Below, in pieces: positions 49,501-57,725 of a stretch of DNA of 64,000 nucleotides; within the stretch, counting starts at the first letter, position 1; the number at the start of each line of letters is the position of its first letter. The stretch is from positions 20,503,105 to 20,567,104 of the forward strand of contig JALMGJ010000018.1 of the NCBI GenBank assembly GCA_023362775.1, read 5' to 3'. Source of the DNA: Charina bottae. Its lineage: Eukaryota; Chordata; Lepidosauria; Squamata; Charinaidae. The translations under genes were made by a program, and so were the position numbers. Under the pieces are notes generated by a model that saw only the letters and a list, made by a program, of their open reading frames with translations, searched no databases and was not told the DNA's origin.

Positions 49501-49883
49501 GGTGGGAAATGGGGGGTTCCCACTTTTCATGGAAGGCAGAAGATCCCTCTGGATGACCCCAACATTTGTTTTTCTGACTATTCGCATTTCTGCAGAATTA
49601 GCATTTGAGAGCAATCCCATTTTTTGACAATAATATGGCTTCTGAAGGGGAAACCCCCACCCACCCATGCAGAACTCAGTTATGCAGAGGATACTTTGAA
49701 ATTAGCATACATCTTAATTCACCAGCAATTAAGCAAGATCCTGTCCAGTGAAGAGACAGCACACCCCGATTTGTTGGGAAAACTTATACCTGAGAAAAGG
49801 AACAAGGTGGCAACAGCAAAGAACAGGCCACCGAGGATCTTGGATGGAGCATATCCAGCAACACCCCACTTTTGCCCGCTCAT
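23876..49883 (-). CDS. ADGRG4: ADGRG4 (GPR112), adhesion GPCR with pentraxin domain; 20 coding exons assigned
   Basis: Exons in gene order: 49790-49883, 47913-48536, 45870-45929, 42718-42821, 41752-41813, 38276-38424, 36695-36771, 35212-35330, 34821-35031, 32689-32854, 31525-31674, 31219-31341, 29697-29742, 29136-29239, 28712-28833, 27283-27551, 26104-26203, 25043-25332, 24303-24401 and 23876-24054. They total about 1,050 residues. The layout is signal peptide, pentraxin domain, short linker, GAIN domain, GPS with HLTHFGVLL, seven helices and a Ser-rich tail ending AETGEKEQ. Phases agree at every junction except 38276-38424 to 36695-36771, where the boundary is unresolved. Human ADGRG4 is about 3,080 residues (remembered figure), with a giant Ser/Thr-rich exon that is not seen here. 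ADGRG2 is the nearest alternative but has no pentraxin domain. Position beside BRS3 supports ADGRG4. Confidence 0.93.
24303..28833 (-). CDS. ADGRG4: ADGRG4 seven-transmembrane region (five exons) plus juxtamembrane tail
   Basis: TM1 [20 protein letters not shown] is in exon 28712-28833. TM2-TM3 and the start of TM4 are in 27283-27551 ([40 protein letters not shown]). The rest of TM4 is in 26104-26203 ([13 protein letters not shown]). TM5, TM6 and the first part of TM7 are in 25043-25332 ([51 protein letters not shown]). The end of TM7 is in 24303-24401 ([18 protein letters not shown]). No helix is missing and no stop interrupts the frame. Confidence 0.92.
26630..26677. repeat. (CTC)n microsatellite in an ADGRG4 intron
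   Basis: About 16 trinucleotide units on the plus strand, which is GAG/GGA on the transcribed strand. It lies between exons 26104-26203 and 27283-27551. Confidence 0.9.
28345..28563. repeat. Compound (TCTATC)n and (TCTA)n microsatellite
   Basis: A hexanucleotide array from about 28345 to 28480 is followed, after a short spacer, by a tetranucleotide array at about 28498-28563. It lies in an ADGRG4 intron, 149 bases from exon 28712-28833. Very likely length-polymorphic. Confidence 0.95.
29136..29742 (-). CDS. ADGRG4: ADGRG4 GPS motif (two exons) and tethered agonist
   Basis: Exons 29697-29742 and 29136-29239 together encode [20 protein letters not shown] followed by [17 protein letters not shown]. 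The four GPS cysteines, both tryptophans and the HLT cleavage triad are intact, so autoproteolysis between L and T is expected. The tethered agonist would then start THFGVLLDLSR, its last residues coming from exon 28712-28833. Confidence 0.92.
29452..29514. mobile_element. Solo arm of the fold-back hAT MITE
   Basis: Only the right arm is present ('aattctgggagttgaagtcc' through GAGAAACACTG). The left arm is lost, so no target duplication can be read. Confidence 0.7.
30027..30780 (-). mobile_element. CR1/L2-like LINE, 3' end with reverse-transcriptase remnant
   Basis: On the minus strand the C-terminal RT region reads in pieces such as [28 protein letters not shown] and [19 protein letters not shown]. 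It is followed by a 3' UTR ending 'ccgcccagagtccctcc...' and a TAAATAAA tail at about 30027-30050. Several stops and frame breaks make it non-functional. It belongs to the same family as the element at 51270-51800. Confidence 0.7.
31885..32035 (-). mobile_element. LINE 3' tail fragment
   Basis: A (ATTT)n run followed by 'ccccgcctatcccctcccta' and 'ggaggactctaggcggctta' is the reverse complement of the CR1/L2-like 3' end seen at several places in this window (also about 34377-34440, 36834-36935, 41395-41470, 46980-47045, 61660-61745 and 63575-63630). Confidence 0.6.
32235..32418 (-). mobile_element. tRNA-derived SINE, 3'-truncated
   Basis: On the minus strand the head is a good tRNA-like sequence: GGTTAGCTCAGCGGGTTAAA (A-box) and GGTCGGCAGTTCAAATCCCC (B-box). 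It is followed by the same body as the SINE at 23368-23707 but shorter. Confidence 0.7.
35358..35519. mobile_element. Fold-back hAT MITE carrying an extra segment shared with 34195-34280
   Basis: Exact 8-bp target duplication GATTAGAG (35350-35357, 35520-35527). The ends are canonical, but the centre contains about 80 bp that also occurs in inverted form 1.1 kb away. It lies 27 bases from the acceptor end of ADGRG4 exon 35212-35330. Confidence 0.85.
36390..36683 (+). mobile_element. CR1 LINE 3' end
   Basis: It contains 'gtggaatgggttaccccatg'-type RT C-terminal coding remnants and the diagnostic CR1 3' end 'ttggacttgacggcctctcc' through 'ccaactctatgattctatgg'. It is antisense to ADGRG4 and stops within a few bases of the exon 36695-36771 donor. 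Confidence 0.8.
37080..37135. repeat. (AAAT)n run at the end of a LINE-tail fragment
   Basis: The sequence 'gccacccagagtcacttccc...gatgggcagctatataaatt' (37031-37075) leads into a TAAA array, the usual 3' end of the CR1/L2-like family in plus orientation. Confidence 0.8.
40252..40680 (+). mobile_element. tRNA-derived SINE interrupted by a fold-back MITE
   Basis: The SINE start 'agagccagtttggtgttgcc' (from 40252) is cut at 40277 and resumes at 40455 with 'ggttaaggcaccgcgttaga', the B-box-like 'gtgagttctagtcccacc' and the body 'gacaatggcaaaccacttct'. The tail ends near 40680. The inserted MITE is 40278-40454. Confidence 0.8.
40278..40454. mobile_element. Fold-back hAT MITE inside a SINE
   Basis: Canonical ends (CAGTGTGTCTCAACC, GAGAAACACTG) flank a longer centre with an extra partial arm ('ttgctggggaattctggag'). 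Flanking octamers CCTTAAGG and GGTTAAGG match at 6 of 8 positions, so the left copy has mutated. Confidence 0.8.
41956..42082. mobile_element. Fold-back hAT MITE with a flank duplicated at 50 kb
   Basis: A palindrome of about 127 bp. The flanks do not form a target duplication. The right flank (42083-42118) matches, inverted, the left flank of the MITE at 50030-50156. Confidence 0.8.
43100..44640 (-). mobile_element. L1-like LINE, probably internally deleted
   Basis: A T-run at 43092-43110 (poly-A on the minus strand) and near-identical flanks 'aaggtgttttttct' (43085-43098) and 'aaagtgttttttct' (44640-44653) delimit about 1.5 kb. On the minus strand it starts with a CpG-rich 5' region (44640 down to about 44330). 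It contains a Lys/Glu-rich 97-codon frame at 43631-43924 (coiled-coil-like, ORF1-type) and ends in an AT-rich 3' region. No reverse transcriptase is encoded. Family by inference. Confidence 0.5.
44861..44918. repeat. (ATGGC)n pentanucleotide microsatellite
   Basis: Eleven or more near-perfect 5-bp units directly after a LINE tail ending 'aaatcaaataaataatgg'. It lies in an ADGRG4 intron. Confidence 0.95.
45116..45420 (-). mobile_element. Unclassified non-LTR retroelement fragment with (ATT)n tail
   Basis: An (ATT)n run at 45116-45168, read as (TAA)n on the minus strand, abuts a block containing 'cacagtcagccagatgttta' and 'gtcgcaggacggaagctgtt', which looks like an interspersed repeat in reverse orientation. 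I cannot name the family. Confidence 0.4.
46697..46881. mobile_element. Possible Tc1-type MITE
   Basis: Inverted ends 'gtgaaaaagtaagtattcag' + 'cccctttgg' and 'ccaaaggggc' + 'caaatacattttcac' enclose about 125 bp. The 'gggctgaatacttac' motif resembles Tc1 termini. No TA duplication could be confirmed. Confidence 0.45.
47688..47842. mobile_element. Palindromic MITE beside the ADGRG4 pentraxin exon
   Basis: The left arm starts ATGATTTTTGGAAAAGATG and carries 'acgtctaaacccaaaaatag'. The right arm carries 'tttttgggtttagatgtag' and ends CAAAAATCAT. The centre is AT-rich. It lies 71 bases beyond the donor of exon 47913-48536. Superfamily not determined. Confidence 0.65.
47913..48536 (-). CDS. ADGRG4: ADGRG4 exon 2: N-terminal pentraxin-like domain
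   Basis: 624 nt, phase 1 at both ends. It encodes an LNS/pentraxin-fold domain. It begins [20 protein letters not shown] and includes the pentraxin-type FTVCIDLN strand with Cys, later [19 protein letters not shown], and the C-terminal [12 protein letters not shown] strand found where pentraxins have their DxxxW-type end. It finishes with [16 protein letters not shown]. Ligand unknown. This domain distinguishes ADGRG4 from ADGRG2. Confidence 0.9.
48670..48726. repeat. (CA)n and (ATAC)n microsatellites
   Basis: A dinucleotide run followed directly by about six ATAC units, in the intron between ADGRG4 exons 1 and 2, about 135 bases upstream of the pentraxin exon acceptor. Confidence 0.9.
49790..49883 (-). 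CDS. ADGRG4: ADGRG4 exon 1: signal peptide
   Basis: It encodes [19 protein letters not shown] and then a hydrophobic core [13 protein letters not shown]. It ends in phase 1 at a TCAG|GTATAAG donor. The joined codon with the pentraxin exon is GGA. The ATG is preceded in frame by no other start that would keep a signal sequence. A non-coding upstream exon cannot be excluded. Confidence 0.85.
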
Positions 49884-50029
49884 CCTCTAGATGTGGTCTG
49901 AAAGGCAGAAGGGAAGCTTGTGAAATACTGTAGGTTCTGGAGATAAAAGACAAAAATAGATGGGAGCCAATGGCCCCCCTGTTCCTGGAGGCAACTGCCC
50001 TTTTATCTCTTCATATCAACAGTCTACAT

Positions 50030-50156
50030 CAGTGTTTCTCGACCTTGGCAACTTTAAGATGTGTGGACTTCAACTCCCAGAATTCAGAATGCTGGCTGGG
50101 GAATTCTGGGAACTGAAGTCCACAGTTCTTCAAGTTGACAAGTTTGAAAAACACTG
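50030..50156. mobile_element. Fold-back hAT MITE, partner of the 41956 copy
   Basis: A palindrome with ends CAGTGTTTCTCGACC and AAAACACTG. Left flank 49994-50029 is the inverted match of 42083-42118. No matching octamer on the right. Confidence 0.8.
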
Positions 50157-50706
50157 GTCTGGTCTTATATCTTACCCCATTCCTTTGACCGTAATTCATA
50201 CAGTTCTGTTGTAGGGATTTATCTAAGCACGTTTTCCTACTAATTGTCCATCGGCTGTGGTCTTGGCCAGATGCCCCAGTTTGAGAAACAGGTGAGAATG
50301 CTATATATGTTTGCTGAACAAAGACAGACTTAACAAGACCCACGCAACATCAATAAACCATGCAGGTCCCTTGATTAAAGGTCTACTGATTAACAATACC
50401 AAAAAAAAACCCCACTCATGCTAACATCTTATGCTCTATGCAGGAAGTTACTTATATTGTCCTGTTACAAATGGTCAGAGTGAAGGGACATATGGATAAC
50501 AAGCACAGGAACATCTCCACCAGGCATGGACCAGACCAGTAATGCTAATTTGAGTCTTAAAGGGGTGCTTCTCCTCCTATAAATCACTCATCCAAAGTGC
50601 ATCTTCCCAACACCGCATGTCCATAGAACATGTACTGATGGGGGCGAGACTGAATTACAGCCCAGAAGCCACTGTATGAGCTGGGCTCCACTTCAAGTAT
50701 CTAATG

Positions 50707-50797
50707 CAGGGTTTCTCAACCTTGGCAACATGCTGGCTGGGGAATTCTGGGAGTTGAAGTCCACACATCTTCAAGCTGCCAAGGTTGAGAAACAGTG
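50707..50797. mobile_element. Fold-back hAT MITE, short copy
   Basis: 91 bp, with exact 8-bp target duplication ATCTAATG (50699-50706, 50798-50805). The right end carries CAGTG in place of CACTG. Confidence 0.85.
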
Positions 50798-51269
50798 ATC
50801 TAATGCTTTAGAGAGATCTAATGGTCACCCTCAATGGATGCTTACGAGATTACGTGAGCCTCCCTACCACCATCATTTAATCATTTTTTTTCCTATCGGC
50901 ACACCAGCCATTCGATTCAGTGGTTAAAAACAGGGATTTTAATGTGTGAGAGCATATACAATATAACTTAAAACACGTTGGCCTTAGGCGTTGCATCGGT
51001 ACATTGATTTTCTTCCATCCTCCCACCTGCACCTGTTTTATGAAAAACACTTTCAATCTTTCAGAAGTGATTTTTCAGAATTTAACAAATGCATCTCTTT
51101 TGACTGACTAACTAGTTTTTAACTAACAAGGGACACAATCCAAAGATCCCCACTTCCATGGTGCCACTTCCATGCGCAGCAAACAATGCACGTGACTCTC
51201 AAGGTTATGGCTGTTGGTGGGTTTTTTTCTGCCACTGACAGCCTTCTGTCCAAGGGTCTGCACCCGTGT

Positions 51270-51800
51270 TTAATGAATCAAGATCTTTACAGCCTTGGCT
51301 CAGTTCACTTGAGTGTGCCATGCCTTCGTGGTCTGCGTGCCTCCTGCTGATCGATATATATCAAACCGTCCCACTCGATCATGTAGAGAGGGCATGCTTC
51401 GGACCCCGTCGTCAAGGGAGTGTCGCTTGGCAGGGTCCAGAAGGCGAGCCTTTTCCGTGGTGGCACCCACTCTTTGGAACATTCTGCCCCCGGAGGTGAG
51501 ACAGGCCCCATCGCTCCTATCCTTCCGGAAGAATTTAAAGACCTGGCTGTGCCGCCTCGCGTGGGATGGGAATGGGAATAGTTCCTCTTGGGGATGGCTA
51601 GTGCCATAGAGCCCTTTTAAAGAGAACCATCTATCGCCTATTGGATTTTTATATTTAATGTATTAGTTTTTGTAATGTATTTTAAATTGTAGTTACTTTT
51701 AAAGATTTTAAATTGTTGTACTGTAAACCGCCCAGAGTCCCCCTCGGGGGAGATGGAGCGGTAATACAAGTTAACATATAAATAAATAAATAAATAAATG
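51270..51800 (+). mobile_element. CR1/L2-like LINE 3' end
   Basis: The translation gives the RT C-terminal block AFSVVAPTLWNILPPEVRQA followed by SLLSFRKNLKTWLCRLAW. A 3' UTR follows with 'ccgcccagagtccccctcgg' and a TAAATAAA tail (51779-51800). Same family as 30027-30780. Confidence 0.75.
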
Positions 51801-53428
51801 TTGAAAATGCACTAAAAGTGCCTCTCCCTGCCTCCAGATCTTAAATAAAAAATTATGTACAAAAAGAAAAGAAAACCACTGGTAGATAATTCAAAAGTAT
51901 CTGAGCATCTACCAAAACCAGCAAGTCTTCCAGAACTCAGTCCATGAAAGACCTTCTGCCAAGAAGGGAGTCCTTGTAGCAAATCATCCAAATTGATGTT
52001 TGCAACTAAACAAGCCCACTGATTTCTTTCCGAAAAGATGTGTGGGCATCCCAACAGCCCTGAAATAACATGTTTTGCTGAGATGCTTCCCAGAAGGAAG
52101 ATGCTATTGTTCGCCCACGACTGGTACTTCAATTTATTTCTTTGTTAACAGCCAAAGATCAAAATCTGACTGATAAGCAAAGACATGTGGCTTTGAGACA
52201 GCCTCTTGAATAAGGCTGAGCGCTTTCTCCAAGGCAGATTCTCATGCAGCCCCAATGGCATCGTTTATAATCCACAGGAATGGAACTGCAGGTCTGGGAG
52301 ACCTCAAACGTTTGCAGTAGTAGCAGGGGCCCCAAAGGATCTAGTTTAGCAACAACAAACAGAGGCCATGCAATGGAAGACCAGAGAAAGGGCAGTGAAT
52401 GGGATAGTGAGGAAGACCATATGCCTGGCGCTGGGCCAAAAGCAGATACCTTTTTTAAAAAGGACCGTTTTCCTAGTGGTGGATGAAGATCCCAGCTTCT
52501 GCTTCTAGCATCTCCAAGCTGGGGTAGAAAAGGCTTCAGTCTGACCCCCCCAGAATCTCTCTGCCATCCTGGACAATATTCAACACCTCACTCTCTCCAC
52601 AGCTGGCAGCCTCCAGATGTGTAGGATGGCCCTCAACGGAGCCCAGATTGGGGGAGAATGGCCCGCTTAACCACCTGGCGTGAAGAGCAGGCTCGCCCTG
52701 CGAGGGTTCTCACACAGTTGAAAGCCACCCTTTTTTCGCTGGCATTAAGATTTTTTTCCGATTCAGTCCAGACAAGACGCTCTGCGGAACAAATCACAAA
52801 AACCTACCTGACCAAGGAGTCACCAAGACGAGGTTGCAGAATCAAGCCCCCTTCCCATCCCTCTCTGGCATCATTTCTCACGGAGGAAATTAAAATGTTT
52901 ATGCTGGACGGCTTCAATGTTCAGGGGCCATAAACAGGATCTCACCAGATCGGAGGACTTCTGAAAAGTTACAGGCAAACTGGCAAGATCAGCCGAACCA
53001 GCCCTGCCTCCTTCTCATTTATTACCTTCCTGATTAGCTGCGAAGTGACATCTCCCTTTCCTCTGCGCAGAAGCGCAATCTATTTCTCCGGATTCTATTT
53101 ACACCCGGGCAGGGGTGGGTGTGCCCTGATACACTTAAGTGACCCCTCCGCCTTGAGAGCTCCATAGGTTGCCAGCGGGCTTTTGGTGCAATTCAAGTTG
53201 CTGGTTGCTCTGCAGGTCTTCAGTCCTGGTTATCTCGACTCATGAGGTCAACGATCTCCCTGCAGGACTGTCACCTGACGGGGCTTCCGAGGCAGGCTTT
53301 TTCCACCACTGCCCCAATCTCAGGAACTCCCTCCCAGTGGCACATCCGTCCACTTGGTCCCTCCGGTGCTTCAGGAAAGTTGTAAGGTGGATCTGTAGCT
53401 TGAATCATGTCAACTGGATTTCTATTTT

Positions 53429-53477
53429 CTCAGTGGAAACGTTTCGCTCCTTATCCAAGGAGCTTCTTCAGTCTGAG
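53429..53477 (-). ncRNA. Hammerhead ribozyme motif (left arm)
   Basis: On the minus strand: CTCAG (stem I), CTGAAGA (core), GCTCCTT-GGAT-AAGGAGC (stem II, all seven positions paired), GAAA (core), ACGT (minimal self-complementary stem III), then T at the cleavage position and the stem I partner CTGAG. All core positions fit the CUGANGA...GAAA rule. Confidence 0.7.
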
Positions 53478-53668
53478 CAAAGTTAGTAAGGGAATCCTTA
53501 AATATGTTTCTAGGTGGCTGTGTGACCTTGCACCTGGGGCTAGGTCATGGTTATATTGAGATTGAGGTTATATTGAGGTTATATTTCAATATAACCATGA
53601 CCTAGCCCCAGGTGTAAGGTCACACAGCCACCCTAGAAACATATTTAAGGATTCCCTTACTAACTTTG

Positions 53669-53717
53669 CTCAGACTGAAGAAGCTCCTTGGATAAGGAGT
53701 GAAACGTTTCTACTGAG
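53669..53717 (+). ncRNA. Hammerhead ribozyme motif (right arm)
   Basis: On the plus strand the same architecture as the left arm: CTCAG, CTGAAGA, stem II GCTCCTT-GGAT-AAGGAGT (the first pair is G-T), GAAA, ACGT, CTGAG. It is followed by the tail leading to the element's 3' end, so this is the copy in the sense orientation. Confidence 0.7.
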
Positions 53718-54138
53718 AAAATAGAAATCCAGTTGACATGATTCAAGCTACAGACAATTCCACCTGGGTGACTGAGAACCTTCATAGACATATTGTAAGG
53801 TGGATGTTTTACAAAATGCAGGTGGGGTCAGCCGTGCGCATGGCTTATCTCTATGGATTTGGGTTTTGTACATATTTGGGGTTAACTGTTTATTGTTAGC
53901 CACCGAAGAGCCCCCAGGAATGCCCGGCGCACAAGCATGGTAAATAAATAAATGTCCTTGGAACTCGTTGCTCCCTCTTAGCCGGCCTACCTTACAAGGT
54001 AGTTGTGGTGATAACACGAAGGGAGATCCCTCTGTGATCCTGCTTTACTCCTGGATAAAAAGAGGGCTATAAATCTAAATAATAATAACACCACCAATCA
54101 CAGAACAAAAACAGGTCCCCTTCCAGGGAGGTCAGAAT

Positions 54139-54270
54139 GTATGGTCGAAAAGATCAAGATGGTGGCCACCGTGGTGCCATTGAAGCTCCACCTGTTTTTA
54201 TGCGCATAAAACAAACAGGCGGAGCTTCAATCATGCTGTTGCGGCCGCCATCTTGACTTCTTTGACCAGA
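54139..54270. repeat. Fold-back repeat, probable MITE
   Basis: The arms pair as 'tcaagatggtggcc' with 'gcggccgccatcttga' and 'attgaagctccacctgtttt' with 'aaacaggcggagcttcaat'. They meet at a TATGCGCATA-type centre near 54202. Outer ends ggtc/gacc are also complementary. No target duplication identified. Confidence 0.65.
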
Positions 54271-54967
54271 ACCTGTGGACACCCTTCTCCGATTTCTAGC
54301 AGACCTTCCTATCCTGTGATCATTTTAAATGTTCGCGAAACAATTCAGGAATTCAACAATTCTTCAGCACCATCATAACGTTCCGTTCACGTGATGGACA
54401 TCCCACGTAGGATGAAGCCTAGAAACATGAATGCTTCTTTGGTTCAAAATGCAAACTCTGAACCCTTTTTAAGAAAAGCACACCCATCCTCGGAGATCTG
54501 ACTTCACCGGCTGGAACTGATTAGCATTATTGACCTCTGATTGCTGACCTTTAAAGCACGCAAGGCCATGGAAATCTCCACGATAAGTAACTTATTGGAT
54601 CATAAAATCTAATCTTGCTAGAAAGGTAGAAGAAAGATTAGATTAGCGCAATAAAATCATACATGGGAATGGGAACAGGGCTTTGTAAAGGAAGTGGTTC
54701 AAACACCTTTGGTGTCTTCAGGGTTCATCTTTCTCCTGATTGGATTTGCCAGCTTTTTCACAGCTACTGATGGGGAGAAATCCCAAACAGAGGTGGGGAA
54801 AATGGCACTGGGGGGACAAGATTTGGGGTCCTTCTGCAAATACTGAGTTGCAACAGGCCTGCAGGTACTCTTGGGGGGGGCAAGAGCCATCCGAAGGGAG
54901 AGGCCACATGACTAGAGTCCTCTCTGGATCTCTCAAAAGATCGATGCGGGGGGTGCTATTTTGGCTA

Positions 54968-55357
54968 CAGGTAGTCCTCACTTAACAACCATTTGTTTAG
55001 TGATGGTTCAGACTTACAACAGTGCTGGAAAAACCGACTTACGACCGGTCCTCACACTTACAACTGTCACAGCGTCCCCACGGTCATGTGATCATGATTT
55101 GGGTGCTTGGCAACCAGTTTGCATTTATGCCCATCGCAGCATCCCGTGGTCACGTGATCGCCATTTTCGACCTTCCCGGCCAGCTTCTGGCAAGCAAAAT
55201 CAATGGGGAACCGTGTGATTCTCTTAACGACCACGTGGTTCGCTTAATGACTGCCACAAAAAAGGTCATAAAATTGGGTCAGATTTGCTTAATGACCGCT
55301 TTGCTTAGCAACCAAAATTCCGGTCCCAGTTTTGCTTGTTAATCGAGGACTACCTGT
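54968..55357. mobile_element. Tc1/mariner-type MITE, copy 2
   Basis: Ends CAGGTAGTCCTCACTTAACA and its near complement GAGGACTACCTG, flanked by TA on both sides. About 390 bp, sharing internal 'cacgtgatcgccattttcg'-like motifs with copy 1. This is the cleanest copy. Confidence 0.8.
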
Positions 55358-55929
55358 ACACTAACCTTAGCGCTGAACTTTGGAAACAGAACGTTATCTT
55401 TCTATGGGCATTATTAATTGTGCACAGACACCCTTTTAAGAAGAACTGTGGGATTCACAGCAGCGCAGAAAGAATGCAATCATTTATAGCAAGCCAACGG
55501 AAATTTCCACCGCTGAGAAAGCAGTACCAGGATTCAACTCAAGCCATGCCTTTGGTCTGCTGCATAAATCTGACCCGAGTGTCATGGAATAAATGTTTTT
55601 CCGCACAGACCCTCTGGGGGTCACTGTCGTGCCAGAGAACTGCAGCTTTTGTGAAGACCTATGATTTTTATCAGCTGCACAGCTGGGGCTTTGGACAGGA
55701 AAGATGAATCTCTCTCTCTGTCTTTTTTTGCACAAGCCAAATCAAACAAGAGAAGAGGAAAGTTAAGAACCTTTTAAAGCGTTCCTGAGATCAAAATAAA
55801 ATTTGCTAGATTCAGTGGAATGAACAGTTACCCTAGCACTTCTGCTAAAATGCACCCCAGAATTATTTTACAATAATTATTTTATAATAATTTTATAATA
55901 ATTATTTTACAAAACCTGTGGGATTATTG

Positions 55930-56023
55930 CAGGGGGTGGCACAACCATCAAGCCCCTGGAAGCAAATTGCTATGGATTTCATTGTGGATTTTCCAGAAAG
56001 CAGAGGGAAAACTGTGATCTGGG
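55930..56023 (+). mobile_element. Ty3/Gypsy integrase fragment
   Basis: The plus-strand frame reads [20 protein letters not shown] followed by VIW, the integrase core start of vertebrate Ty3/Gypsy retrotransposons. Only about 30 codons survive. No LTR is visible nearby. Confidence 0.55.
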
Positions 56024-56187
56024 AGTGTTTCAATTTACATATATCCTTAATAAGATAAGGTTTGTAAGGCCAGTCTTTTCCAACCCTCCATGTGTTGAGT
56101 TTACAGTACTTTCAACTCAGCTGGGTAAGAATTTGGGGGTACAGCTCAACACTAGAATAGGGAATACTGGTGTGCAGTAGGAATACA

Positions 56188-56591
56188 GGTAGTCCTTTAA
56201 CAAACACAATTGGGAACGGAATTTCAGTCGCTAAGCGAAGCAGTCATTAAGCAAATCTGACCGGATTTTACAACTTTTTTGCGGCAGCTGTTAAGCAAAT
56301 CACCTCGGTTGTTAAGTGAACAACATGGTCATTAAGCAAATCACACGTTTCCCCATTGATTTTGCTTGCCAGAAGCCGGCCGGGAAGGTCAAAAATGGTG
56401 ATCACATGACTGTGGGACACTGCGACAATCATAAATGCAAACTGGTTGCCAAGAGCCCAAATTGTGATCACGCAACCAGAGGGATGGTGTGACGGCCGTA
56501 AGTGCGACAACTGGCTGAAACTTGGTTTTTCTGGCACCGTCGTAAGTCTGAACCATCACTAAATGAACGGTTGTTAAGCGAGGACTACCTG
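56188..56591. mobile_element. Tc1/mariner-type MITE, copy 3
   Basis: It begins CAGGTAGTCCTTTAACAA and ends GAGGACTACCTG. The left side has TA; the right-hand TA is mutated. Internal motifs match copies 1 and 2. Confidence 0.75.
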
Positions 56592-57687
56592 CTGTTAGAG
56601 ATGCTATTCTTACATTTTGAGCAATTAGGACCCTATTGTTGGACAGATGTTCCTTGTTTTAACCTGATTTAATTTCAGTCTGCTGAGTCTGACACAGATT
56701 AAAAAGCAATGCTTTCCTCATTCACAGCCCTTCATTATGCAGTTATATTAATGAATCTCAACTGGTGAATCAGCAGGCAGAGTTGACAGAATAAATATTG
56801 CAGCAGCCCGCAGACCTAAAGAGAAAAAGCCATAAACAATGCAACGTATTTCCAAGATGTGTATTTTGATGGTCATGGCTCTAGAGCAAAGGAAGACATT
56901 GAAAGGAATCATGATTAAACTATGTTTCTTGCATGAACCAGTTTGGGCCTATCAGGTTTTGCAAACAATGGGTTTGCCACTGGGGGAAAACCACTTGGGG
57001 GGTGTTGGAGGTCCTAATGACAATTTTTCTCTCTGCTCCCTACCCCATCCTCCCACAACCCCAACAATGCTTCTAATATTCTGTAAAAGGCAGCTTCCTT
57101 TAGATGCCAAATGCATGATTCATTTCTGTTCTCTGTGGTCAAGCTAAATTGTTTCTTCGGATACAGACAGGCCCACCGCCCCGCCCCCCCCACTTTGGAG
57201 CGACAAAGAGAGGCAATTAAAAACATTGGGAAGGGTCGTATCATTGGCCGCATCTACCCAACACAGCTCTAAATCAGAAAGAGTCTGGCTGTACTTTTCT
57301 GGCTAACCCCTTTTATTATTATTTATTATTTTATTTATTCAAAGGCATTCGCTTTGGTGAGCTGCAGCCCACTTCATCAGAGGCACGGGGTGGCCAGACT
57401 GATGGAGGATTTAAATGGGGGGGGGGAGGAAGGGGAAGATAGGGAGGTCATGCAGATGCAAGTTACATCAAAAACTGCAGCGTGTTGCCAGAAACCTCTT
57501 GACATATGTGAGTTCAGCAATCGATCACTCAGTGGTGCCGTTAAAGTCTCATTTTTCTAAAAACAGTCACTCTGAGTCTTCCACGGAGGGTCAGGGAGAT
57601 TTAAATGCTCTGATATTCCTTTGTCCTTGTTTTGAGTCCTGATGCCAAACGTCTGTCCATTCATTCTTTTGCACAAGGTTTGTGGAC

Positions 57688-57725
<38 letters not shown>

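Larger units (their letters stand above)
53393..53792 (+). mobile_element. Penelope-like fold-back retroelement with two hammerhead ribozyme motifs
   Basis: A 400-bp element with an exact 13-bp target duplication TTGTAAGGTGGAT (53380-53392, 53793-53805). Positions 53393-53753 form a near-perfect inverted repeat with arms of about 165 bp. The tail 'ccacctgggtgactgagaac' closes the 3' side. Each arm carries a complete hammerhead-type core: minus strand 53429-53477 and plus strand 53669-53717. Stem I is CTCAG/CTGAG, then CTGAAGA, a stem II of 7 bp with loop GGAT, GAAA, and the short palindromic stem III ACGT. It encodes no protein. Confidence 0.8.
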
